Assembly (NCBI GenBank): GCA_012523085.1
Contig: JAAYJC010000109.1
Coordinates: forward strand, 1 to 34,382
Direction of reading: 5' to 3'
Source: Clostridiales bacterium
GTDB lineage: Bacteria > Bacillota > Clostridia > Oscillospirales > Oscillospiraceae
Length of the DNA: 34,382 nucleotides
This document shows positions 22,563 to 29,433 of the stretch, piece by piece (position 1 is the first letter of the stretch; every line of letters begins with the position of its first letter). The notes below the pieces were generated by a model. That model made no database searches, had not been told where the DNA came from, and worked only from the letters and a program-made list of their open reading frames with translations. Both the position numbers and the translations under genes were made by a program.

Positions 22563-24072
22563 GACAGAACACCTCGCGAAAAATATCCAGTCCGAAGCTG
22601 GTTTTTGAGGGTGCGGCTGTTGTGATCATATACGGCCTTGAGCCGTCCTCGTTTCGTTTAGCCGCAAGGAACATAGCGCCGGGCAGTTTTTTTTCATAAA
22701 GCTCGCTTGAAACACTATAGAAATGCGTGACATAAATCGTTTTAAGCCGAAGGTCATGAAAAGCGCGTAGAAGCTCGCACCCGATTAATGCGGCCTCGGC
22801 TTCGGGGCTTGAGGAAAACGATTCGTTCATCAAAAACATCGAGTTCCTGCCGGCCTGTCCGATCATTTTTTTCATCAGCATAAGCTCTGCATCCAGCTTG
22901 CCGCGGTCCGCGCCGTTCACGGGTCTGTCGCTGTCCATGCGGCAGAAATGGGTAAAAATCCTGTCGCAGCAGTTTGCTGAAAATTTGGCTGCGGCAACGA
23001 ACAAACCGCTCTGCATCATCAACTGTGCGATCCCGACACTGCGCAAAAACGTCGATTTTCCGCCCTGATTGGCTCCGGTGACCAGAATCGGCGACCTATC
23101 GTCCAGGCACAGGGAATTGCCTACAGGCCGGGTCTTGTTTATAAAGCCCAAACTCAGATCCATAAGGTCTTCAAAACTCAGTTTTCTTTCATCATATTCC
23201 CTTGGCGTCGGAAAGACAATCGGAATTCGCATTTTCACCATCGCATGATACAGATTCGCCGCGCCCAGAAAGAAAGCCAGCTCATAACGCAGCGTTTTCA
23301 AGTGCCTGAGGGTCGTATCCGAGATGTCGTTCACGATTCTGAGCAATTTTTGCAGCGCGCCGTCGCGCAGGCTGTTTACCTGGGACTGAATGGCTATACC
23401 GGTAATCGCAATGCTGTCTTTCTTCTTGAGCCCTTTATAGGCGTCCGGACAAGCGCCGCCTTTGGTCACGCAGCGAATCACGACATCACCGGCCTTCATG
23501 CCAAAGCCGAAACCGGCCGAAAGAGAAACGCATTCATTGTCCGCCACAAGAAGAATCCGCTTGAGCTGCTCTTCCGCGTCCTTTAAAAACATGTCTGAAT
23601 AAAATTCGGAGAATTCCGTAAAAAATGCAGTCAAAGCCGACGCTCCAAACAAACCGATTCGGCTTGCATAGGTACTTTTCAACCTGCTTACGCATTCCAG
23701 AAGGATAAAAGCCAGCTTAACCGAATTTCTTATTCGGCCTGTCACCGGCGACGTTCTGGAAAAGGCCGGCAGGTTTTTTTTAAAGAGCGCGTCGTATCGG
23801 AGCAAATGCTCAGAGATTATGGCGTATAAAGACCGGAACAGGTCTTCATGGCAAAGCGTATCCAAAATGACCTCTTGCCGCCTCAGGATATCCGGGACTG
23901 CGGCCGGAATGGCGGTAAGCAATATTTCCCTGACGGTTTTTGCGATAAAAGCGTCGCCTTTGGCACATTCCTTCACAATATATTCAAGGTTTAAATCCGA
24001 AGCCAGCGCTTCGCTGTTATCAGCAAGAATCCTCCGGCCGCTGATTTGCTGTAAAAAGAGCAGTGATGTCAT
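22555..24072 (-). CDS. Short MutS-like ATPase A
   Basis: A 505-residue protein carrying only the core/lever and ATPase parts of MutS. Walker A is TGANQGGKST (K339), and the Walker B region reads FLMNESFSSS, with N416-E417 where classical MutS has D-E. A MutS-like VTHFYS switch segment follows. The N-terminal mismatch-recognition domain (F-x-E motif) is absent, and I see no Smr domain or RNase motif, so it is neither MutS nor MutS2. I start it at ATG 24072 with GGAGG 6 bp upstream. It follows MutS-like ATPase B by ~195 bp with the conserved leader copy B between, and overlaps the MerR gene behind it. Function unknown; a DNA- or RNA-structure-dependent clamp is plausible. Confidence 0.85.
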   Translation of the reverse strand: MTSLLFLQQISGRRILADNSEALASDLNLEYIVKECAKGDAFIAKTVREILLTAIPAAVPDILRRQEVILDTLCHEDLFRSLYAIISEHLLRYDALFKKNLPAFSRTSPVTGRIRNSVKLAFILLECVSRLKSTYASRIGLFGASALTAFFTEFSEFYSDMFLKDAEEQLKRILLVADNECVSLSAGFGFGMKAGDVVIRCVTKGGACPDAYKGLKKKDSIAITGIAIQSQVNSLRDGALQKLLRIVNDISDTTLRHLKTLRYELAFFLGAANLYHAMVKMRIPIVFPTPREYDERKLSFEDLMDLSLGFINKTRPVGNSLCLDDRSPILVTGANQGGKSTFLRSVGIAQLMMQSGLFVAAAKFSANCCDRIFTHFCRMDSDRPVNGADRGKLDAELMLMKKMIGQAGRNSMFLMNESFSSSPEAEAALIGCELLRAFHDLRLKTIYVTHFYSVSSELYEKKLPGAMFLAAKRNEDGSRPYMITTAAPSKTSFGLDIFREVFCLE

Positions 24073-24184
24073 AAAAACCTCCATTCTGCTGCGAATCGGC
24101 AGCACAAATAGTCAGGAAGAATTAATTGAGCAAATAGCCGCCGTCATATTTGGCGGCCAAATCGATTTCTTCCGTGCGTGAAAG
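24073..24184 (-). promoter_or_regulatory. Conserved leader element, copy B
   Basis: The minus strand repeats the leader of the CotF-like gene at 21147-21281 without its central insertion. Its 3' hairpin is TGCTGC-CGATTC-GCAGCA (plus 24087-24104). Compared with copy A (TGCCGC...GCGGCA) a C-G pair has become T-A, a compensatory change that favours a real RNA structure. AGAATGGAGG and ATG 24072 follow. An upper stem GCCGCC/GGCGGC can also form around AAATATGAC. Confidence 0.7.
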
Positions 24185-24195
24185 GTTTTTCACAA

Positions 24196-24213
24196 CGTGA
24201 AAGTAATTTCACG
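24196..24213. repeat. Small inverted repeat between the MutS-like genes
   Basis: CGTGAAA-GTAA-TTTCACG is a perfect 7-bp palindrome arm pair; TTTTTCT follows it on the plus strand. It could be a weak plus-strand terminator or an operator. The TTCAC/GTGAA half-sites resemble the array at 13658-13746, but the spacing differs. Confidence 0.4.
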
Positions 24214-24267
24214 TTTTTCTCCCTCCCGCTTTTACCGGCACGAGCACCTGACGGCGATGAAACCGTT

Positions 24268-25782
24268 TTAAAACCTGCGCCGCAAACGCATTGTTATCGC
24301 CTCATAACCGAGGTCGTATTCGGCAAGTATTTCAGTATAATCATTTTTTGTCCCTCCGCTGCCTCTTCTGAAGGTGTATCTTTGCGGCCCGGCCTCCCCG
24401 GCAACGAAAAGCACGGGCTTTCGACCAATGCTCTGAAGCTCCCGCATATGCGTGACAAACAGGCATACGCATTTTCTCTCACTGAGCATTTCAATGACTC
24501 TTTTGCCGATCTCATACGCGTCATAGGCTGTGGTGGAAGAAAAAATATCATTGAGAATAACCAAGCTTTCATCCGGCATGGCATCAAGGATGCTCCGGAG
24601 CCGTACCAGCTCCTCTTTAAGCCTGCCCAAGTGGTTAGAAAGCTCCTCCTCGCGTGCAAAATGCGTAAACAAGCCGTCAAACCATAAAAGCTTTGCCGTT
24701 TTGCAGGGTACCGGAAGCCCGAGGGCGGCAAAATAGGCGATCTGTCCAAGCTGCCTTGCAAATGTGGTTTTTCCGCTCCGGTTCGGACCTGTGATTAAAA
24801 ATACGCTTTCACCCGGGTTTTGCGTAAAATCATTCTCCGTGATGTCGTCCGGCCTTGCGTCATTTACCGCCGAGAGGTCATAGCCGCCGGTGATAGCCCC
24901 GCCGCGAACATCGGAAAATTCGGGAAAACAAATCGGAAATCCTTTGTCGCTCAGCCGTTTCATGTACGCCATGCAGGACAGGTAAAACTGCAGCTCGGGC
25001 AATAACGTATCAAACATCGCGCTGCCGAAACAGGGGTGAGCCGCCGCAAACTCGGACAGCTCGGTGAAAACCTCGGGATAATCCTGTATCAGCGCGTTTA
25101 AAATCAGCAGTTCAAGATCGCCCATATGAATACCCGGCAGCGCGGTTATCGCAAAATCAAAGGCCGGGCTGTTGTACCGTGCAAAGGTTTTTTCGATTTC
25201 CGAGCAAAAATCCGTGCTTTCCGTGTCCTTGTGTATACCGATCCGGTACCCGGAGAGATCAAGATCGATTTGATAGCGTCTTGATGCGATTAGCGCAAAG
25301 CAGTCAAAAGCGTCTTTTTCCAATAAGGCATACTCTTTTGTACTCCGGTAAGCCTTGACGGCTTTGTGAAGGCGACCCAGCCCCTTTGACGAATAACCGG
25401 CGCTATTGAGTTCGTCATCAAGCCCCGAGACGGCGCGGCAGTACAGGTAGGCCGCGTCCAGATGCCACTTTTCCCTGCTCTGCTGCTGGGACACCGTTTT
25501 TGCGTTATAAAAATATATGAGGTGCGTTTTATATCGTTTTAGAAAACGCTCGGCGATATCTTTGATTTTCGGCTCCATAAGGTCTTTGTATATGTCCTGA
25601 CGGAACAGCGCCTCGCCGCGGTCCTTGGCTTTCAGATAAAAAAAGCGCCTGATTTCCTCGCTTTCATAAATGGAAACAATCCCGTCGATGACCGCAGTAA
25701 GGCGCAGATCGTCTAGAATCCCCCGCAGATCAAACCTGTCTTGCGCTTTATTATCCAAAAACAAAATACTGCTTTCCATCAT
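24268..25782 (-). CDS. Short MutS-like ATPase B
   Basis: A 504-residue relative of MutS-like ATPase A with low overall similarity to it. Walker A is ITGPNRSGKTT (K338), close to the MutS consensus, and Walker B reads LVILNDIFSSTTAYDA with N411-D412 in place of D-E; FVTHMREL is the switch region. As in ATPase A, the mismatch-binding domain and an Smr domain are absent. NxIFSSTT-type Walker B segments are, as far as I recall, usual in this sub-family, so the protein is probably active rather than decayed. It is the first gene of the operon: ATG 25782 lies shortly after GGAAAGGA and about 35 bp from the MerR-type promoter. Confidence 0.85.
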   Translation of the reverse strand: MMESSILFLDNKAQDRFDLRGILDDLRLTAVIDGIVSIYESEEIRRFFYLKAKDRGEALFRQDIYKDLMEPKIKDIAERFLKRYKTHLIYFYNAKTVSQQQSREKWHLDAAYLYCRAVSGLDDELNSAGYSSKGLGRLHKAVKAYRSTKEYALLEKDAFDCFALIASRRYQIDLDLSGYRIGIHKDTESTDFCSEIEKTFARYNSPAFDFAITALPGIHMGDLELLILNALIQDYPEVFTELSEFAAAHPCFGSAMFDTLLPELQFYLSCMAYMKRLSDKGFPICFPEFSDVRGGAITGGYDLSAVNDARPDDITENDFTQNPGESVFLITGPNRSGKTTFARQLGQIAYFAALGLPVPCKTAKLLWFDGLFTHFAREEELSNHLGRLKEELVRLRSILDAMPDESLVILNDIFSSTTAYDAYEIGKRVIEMLSERKCVCLFVTHMRELQSIGRKPVLFVAGEAGPQRYTFRRGSGGTKNDYTEILAEYDLGYEAITMRLRRRF

Positions 25783-25819
25783 TGCGTCCTTTCCGGTATA
25801 CCCTTACCCGTCTGGCCCC

Positions 25820-25850
25820 ACTATACACCCTGCCCCGGGGGAAGAGTCAA
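25820..25850 (-). promoter_or_regulatory. MerR-type promoter of the MutS-like/MerR operon
   Basis: On the minus strand TTGACT (plus 25845-25850) and TATAGT (plus 25820-25825) are separated by 19 bp, two more than normal. The spacer holds an imperfect dyad, ACTCTTCCCC-C-GGGGCAGGGT, with 8 of 10 positions paired. An overlong spacer with a dyad inside is the hallmark of promoters activated by MerR proteins such as BmrR. Two MerR genes end this operon, so autoregulation is likely. Confidence 0.75.
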
Positions 25851-25897
25851 TACTTTGATTTCTACTCTTTACAGCAAAGCGGCATCGCGGTAAGGCA

Positions 25898-26020
25898 TCA
25901 GATCTCGCCTGCCTCAAACAGCCCGACTGCGGAAAAGTCCTGCGAAATCATATTGCTGTCACCGCAGCGGCACAGAAACAGTATACCAATCCGTGGGCGA
26001 AATTGCCAGTTGCTTTAAAA
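25898..26020 (-). other. Possible coding remnant upstream of the MutS-like operon
   Basis: One minus-strand frame in the 345-bp gap 25783-26127 reads GDSNMISQDFSAVGLFEAG shortly before a stop at 25898-25900. It looks protein-like but has no start or ribosome site and meets a stop near 26020. I do not recognise the family. The rest of the gap holds the MerR-type promoter, a 7-bp hairpin at 26020-26036 and the LysR promoter. Confidence 0.2.
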
Positions 26021-26063
26021 TCGGCGCAACGCCGATAATAACAGCGCCGCTATTAAAGCAGTA

Positions 26064-26092
26064 TGGAAAAATGTACGCCGATGTCGTATAAT
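26064..26092 (+). promoter_or_regulatory. Promoter of the LysR-type regulator
   Basis: TGGAAA (26064-26069), a 17-bp spacer and a perfect TATAAT (26087-26092) lie about 35 bp before ATG 26128. Confidence 0.5.
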
Positions 26093-26127
26093 GGTTTAAA
26101 CAGCACTGACGGAAGGGAGGCTTAAAA

Positions 26128-27063
26128 ATGAACATGAAGGAAATTGAAGTCCTTGTGACGATCGTCAGGAGCAAAAGCTTTTATGAAGCCGGCTATATGC
26201 TCAATTACTCCCCTTCCGCGATCTCCAAATACGTAAAAAGCGCGGAAAACGAGCTCGGTGTTTTGCTGTTCAACCGCGGCAACCGCGCCTCTCCGATCTC
26301 GCTGACCAAAGAAGGCGCGGCGCTGATGCCCAGTATTACCGATATTTATGAGGCGTACAGCCGTTTGAAAGAAGACGCGGACGCGCTGCGGAGCGGCAAC
26401 GATAAAATTTTGCGTGTCGGCACCGGTCATCAGCTGAGTTCTATGGGAATGGACGAGATTCTGGCCAACTTTTTCATTACCCATCCGGAGATCCGGGTAG
26501 AGCAATCCAGAATGAATTACGAGTCTCTTATCCACGCGCTGTATTCCGGGAAGCTGGACGGTGTTTCTTTACTCGTTCAGGACGGTTCGCTCGGTTCCAA
26601 AGCGCTGGACAACCTGCTTAAGGACCCGAAGATCGAATCGCACCTGCTGGTCAGGGAACACGATATGTATCTGGGTATTTCGGATCGGCATCCTCTGGCC
26701 GAATGTGACTCGGCGCCTTTGAACGCCTTTAAGGATTTTTCGATTGCTTTCCATTCCGACCGGACCATACGCACAAAAGCAGGCACAATGGAACCGTTCC
26801 TGCGGCTGAGCGAAAAAAGAGGTTTTAAACTCAATCCGATTTTTATAGATCCCCGTGATGTCAGCGCGTTTATTCTCGCCGCGCAGAAAAAGGTCGCCGT
26901 CCCCTCTCTTCGTTGCCTTGTCCGGTACCCCGGTGTGAAATTTATTAGAATACAGGACTGGGAAACCTTTACGACAGCCTATTTTTTGTCATTGAAAGCC
27001 AATCATAACCCGGCGCTTTTACAGCTGATTAAAACCATCCGGGCATATTGTGAACATGAATGA
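26128..27063 (+). CDS. LysR-family transcriptional regulator
   Basis: A 311-residue regulator. The N-terminal winged helix-turn-helix is typical (KSFYEAGYMLNYSPSAISKYVKSAENELG, then LFNRG), and residues ~90-300 form the periplasmic-binding-protein-like effector domain. The DNA-binding segment has SPSAISK in place of the common TQPAVSR, as in the subgroup found near anaerobic demethylation and reduction genes. ATG 26128 follows GGGAGG. The likely target is the co-oriented operon downstream, where three palindromes overlap the promoter, but LysR proteins prefer T-N11-A sites, so this link is only inferred. The inducer is unknown. Confidence 0.88.
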   Translation: MNMKEIEVLVTIVRSKSFYEAGYMLNYSPSAISKYVKSAENELGVLLFNRGNRASPISLTKEGAALMPSITDIYEAYSRLKEDADALRSGNDKILRVGTGHQLSSMGMDEILANFFITHPEIRVEQSRMNYESLIHALYSGKLDGVSLLVQDGSLGSKALDNLLKDPKIESHLLVREHDMYLGISDRHPLAECDSAPLNAFKDFSIAFHSDRTIRTKAGTMEPFLRLSEKRGFKLNPIFIDPRDVSAFILAAQKKVAVPSLRCLVRYPGVKFIRIQDWETFTTAYFLSLKANHNPALLQLIKTIRAYCEHE

Positions 27064-27101
27064 CCGCACTACAACAGGATTTCACCCTCGGCCTTATCAA
27101 T

Positions 27102-27146
27102 TATCCCGCACATAGATTTCCGATATGGAAATCTATGTGCGGGATA
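27102..27146 (+). terminator. Perfect 20-bp hairpin after the LysR gene
   Basis: The arms 27102-27121 and 27127-27146 are exact reverse complements around the 5-nt loop GATAT (core CCCGCACATAGATTTCC). It lies 39 bp after the LysR stop and could end its transcription, but no clean T-run follows; an operator or IS-end origin is possible. Confidence 0.5.
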
Positions 27147-27181
27147 TGATTTTGAATTTCTCTTTATTTATAGTACTATGA

Positions 27182-27223
27182 TACCATGGAACCACAGTAC
27201 CTTGGTATCTTAGTACCATGGTA
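27182..27223 (+). promoter_or_regulatory. Three operator-like palindromes at 16-bp intervals
   Basis: TACCATGGAA (27182), TACCTTGGTA (27198) and TACCATGGTA (27214) start exactly 16 bp apart. The third is a perfect palindrome and the second has one central mismatch. They overlap the promoter proposed at 27202-27230 and so should control the UroD-like operon. Confidence 0.6.
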
Positions 27224-27230
27224 TTATATA
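27202..27230 (+). promoter_or_regulatory. Promoter of the UroD-like / QueG-like / FAD reductase operon
   Basis: TTGGTA (27202-27207), a 17-bp spacer and TATATA (27225-27230) lie about 48 bp before ATG 27278. Both boxes match the consensus at 4 of 6 positions. Confidence 0.4.
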
Positions 27231-27277
27231 CTTGCAGGCTCCTTCCATTCGGAAAATCAAAAACACAGGAGGAGAAA

Positions 27278-28318
27278 ATGAACGAGAAGAAAAAACAATC
27301 TCTTTCCATCCCGGTAATGGGGCGGCCATGGCCGCTGCCGGAGCGCGATTATCCGATCACGCCCCGGGAAAATCTGATGAAAGCGCTCAACCACGAAAAA
27401 CCCGTCTGGATGCCGAATTTTTACGGCTCCTCTCAGGATTACCGTTCGTCAATCGCACTGGACAGTCCGATTGAACGAATGAAGGACGCCGTCGACTGGT
27501 TCGGCGTTACATATAAGTTTTCCGCGGCCCAGGGTTCCAACACACCGCAGGGAGATGTCCTCAACGACATCACCGAGTGGGAGAAAAAAATCCACTGGGA
27601 GGATCTAAGCCAGTATGATTGGGAAGCCGACGGTAAACGGCTTGTTCGCGATGAATCCAAAGCCCTGACCATGCGCATGAGCAACGGTCCCTTCGAGCGC
27701 CTTCACATGTTGGAGGGCTTTGAGCAGGCTTTGGTGGACTTGATTACGGAACCGGAAGCTGTTCACGCGTTTTTGATGCGTCTGGTCGATTTTAAAATCG
27801 AGCTTTTTAACCGTATCCGCGACCATGTGCCGCTGGACTATATCATAGCAAGTGACGATTGGGGCACGGCACGCGCGCCGTTTTTCTCTACGGATACATT
27901 TGAAAAGACGCTCCTTGAACCCACGGTACGGTTTGCCGAGGCGGTACATGCCCGCGGCACGAAATTTGTCGCGCACTGCTGCGGCGTCATCGATCCGTTT
28001 GTCCCTTATATGGTGGAGGAAATCGGCGTAGACGGTCTGGAAATACAAGGGCTCAACGACATTCCGGCCATTTTGAAAAAGTACGGAGACCGCGTAACAG
28101 TAGAGCACAAGCCGGATTCGAAGGTTAGCCATGATCCCGATATCAGCCTGGATGAGGCACGGTCACTTATACGCGAATATGTGGACAGCTACGGCGCGCA
28201 TATCCTTCCGGGTGCCGGTGTCGTCGTGCATATTATGAGCAGCGATGAAAATCGCTTCTACACGATAGAGGAAGAACTCTACGAATACAGCAAGGCCTGT
28301 TATGCCCGCTTTAATTAA
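27278..28318 (+). CDS. Uroporphyrinogen decarboxylase / MtaA-like protein
   Basis: A 346-residue protein of the UroD superfamily. It begins with the typical ITPRENLMKALNHEKPVWMP and carries FVAHCCGVIDPFVPYMV (H233, C234), the position of the zinc-binding H-x-C ligand region of corrinoid methyltransferases such as MtaA, here H-C-C. Members that are not heme enzymes move methyl groups from corrinoid proteins or demethylate aromatic methyl ethers. ATG 27278 follows AGGAGGAG; the frame is open to 27218 without a ribosome site. The QueG-like gene follows after 70 bp. No corrinoid protein is encoded nearby, so its methyl carrier would be elsewhere or its role is different. Confidence 0.82.
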   Translation: MNEKKKQSLSIPVMGRPWPLPERDYPITPRENLMKALNHEKPVWMPNFYGSSQDYRSSIALDSPIERMKDAVDWFGVTYKFSAAQGSNTPQGDVLNDITEWEKKIHWEDLSQYDWEADGKRLVRDESKALTMRMSNGPFERLHMLEGFEQALVDLITEPEAVHAFLMRLVDFKIELFNRIRDHVPLDYIIASDDWGTARAPFFSTDTFEKTLLEPTVRFAEAVHARGTKFVAHCCGVIDPFVPYMVEEIGVDGLEIQGLNDIPAILKKYGDRVTVEHKPDSKVSHDPDISLDEARSLIREYVDSYGAHILPGAGVVVHIMSSDENRFYTIEEELYEYSKACYARFN

Positions 28319-28388
28319 CACTGTTCTTCAACCGGATTGGAGAATAGTAATGGCACAATGAATAAAATTACGAAAAGGGGATATTACA

Positions 28389-29288
28389 ATGGATATTAAA
28401 AACAAGATCAAGGAAGCGGCACTAAAAAACGGGATGGACCTGTGCGGTGTGGCGAGCATTGACCGGTTTAAGGAGTCACCTCCCGGAAGGCATCCCACCG
28501 ACATTTTACCCGGATGCAAATCCGTCATTGTTGTCGGCGTGAGGCTATTGGACGGGATCGTGCAGGCGAATTTCCGCACCTATGAAAACGGACGGCATGA
28601 CCTTAAAGGCCTGTACGGTACATACGGGTACACGATGTTGCCGAATTTTGAGCTGACCTTTGCCTGCTATGCGGTAGCGCAGACGATTGAACGAACCCTC
28701 GGCGAGACAGCGACGCCGCTCTCCACCGGACCGATGACGAACGGTGCGCAAATCAGCATCCGGCACTGCGCGGTAGCGGCCGGCCTTGGCGAGTTTGGCT
28801 GGCTGAGCATCGTTCTGACGCCCGAATTTGGGCCGCGAAACCGGTTCGGCGTCATATTGACCACCGCGGAGATAGAGCCGGACCCGATGCGCGAGCCGAA
28901 TCAGCTCTGCGACCCGCAGAAATGCCGCATCTGTACCGATGTATGCCCGACTAAGGCCATAGGCGCCTACGGTACGGAAGATAAACGCACCTGCACAGTG
29001 GGTGATAAAACCTATACCTACGGAAAAGTCAGTTTCCCGCGCTGTCAGGTCCCGACCCAGGGCTTACGCAAGGAATTCGGCGGCAGAGAGGATTGGGTGA
29101 CAACCGATGACCCAACCCCCAAGGACATAGCGGAAGCCAACGCCAAGGTACCGATTTCCGGCTCAGGGCTGCAGCATATGGAGTCCTGGCACTGCGGCTT
29201 ATGCCTGTCTTACTGTCCGGTAGGCAAATGGAAAGAGCGTTTTCTTGACAAAGAGCTCACTGACGGTGCCAATGCGGTGATTAAATAG
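28389..29288 (+). CDS. QueG-like protein with two 4Fe-4S clusters
   Basis: A 299-residue iron-sulfur protein resembling epoxyqueuosine reductase QueG and reductive dehalogenase-type proteins in its catalytic part (residues ~1-165), followed by two cluster motifs: C174-x4-C179-x2-C182-x3-C186 (CDPQKCRICTDVCP) and C269-x2-C272-x3-C276 (CGLCLSYCP). QueG uses cobalamin; whether this protein does cannot be told by eye. It is not likely to be QueG itself, because the neighbours are catabolic. The gap to the UroD-like gene is 70 bp with AGGGGAT before the ATG. It probably delivers electrons or performs the reduction in the same pathway as the FAD-dependent reductase behind it. Confidence 0.78.
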   Translation: MDIKNKIKEAALKNGMDLCGVASIDRFKESPPGRHPTDILPGCKSVIVVGVRLLDGIVQANFRTYENGRHDLKGLYGTYGYTMLPNFELTFACYAVAQTIERTLGETATPLSTGPMTNGAQISIRHCAVAAGLGEFGWLSIVLTPEFGPRNRFGVILTTAEIEPDPMREPNQLCDPQKCRICTDVCPTKAIGAYGTEDKRTCTVGDKTYTYGKVSFPRCQVPTQGLRKEFGGREDWVTTDDPTPKDIAEANAKVPISGSGLQHMESWHCGLCLSYCPVGKWKERFLDKELTDGANAVIK

Positions 29289-29342
29289 CCGTGCAGTATT
29301 TAGTGCCTGCTGAAACGGCAAAACAGGCTTCTTTCAAATGCG

Positions 29343-29377
29343 TTTGTTCCACTGAACAAACACATTTGTTCAGTGGA
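29343..29377 (+). promoter_or_regulatory. Two overlapping, mutually exclusive hairpins in the intercistronic gap
   Basis: TTTGTTC (29343) can pair with GAACAAA (29354-29360). The same GAACAAA is part of TCCACTGAACAAA (29348-29360), which pairs perfectly over 13 bp with TTTGTTCAGTGGA (29365-29377). Only one fold can form at a time, a layout seen in attenuators and processing sites. Confidence 0.45.
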
Positions 29378-29433
29378 CATTATTTAGACTCCGGCAGTGA
29401 TATAGCGTGACATTTTCGATTGGAGGTTTTGTA

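Noticed and set aside
24124-24192. Leader peptide in conserved leader copy B (minus strand, GTG start, ending in AAKYDGGYLLN)
   Set aside because: Differences between the copies partly fall on third codon positions, but copy A has no start codon in that frame and reads on through the leader, and neither copy has a ribosome site; an RNA or DNA element explains both copies better.
24196-24213. Sixth copy of the TTCAC palindrome array
   Set aside because: Half-sites are similar but the spacing and linker differ, and only one hairpin is present.
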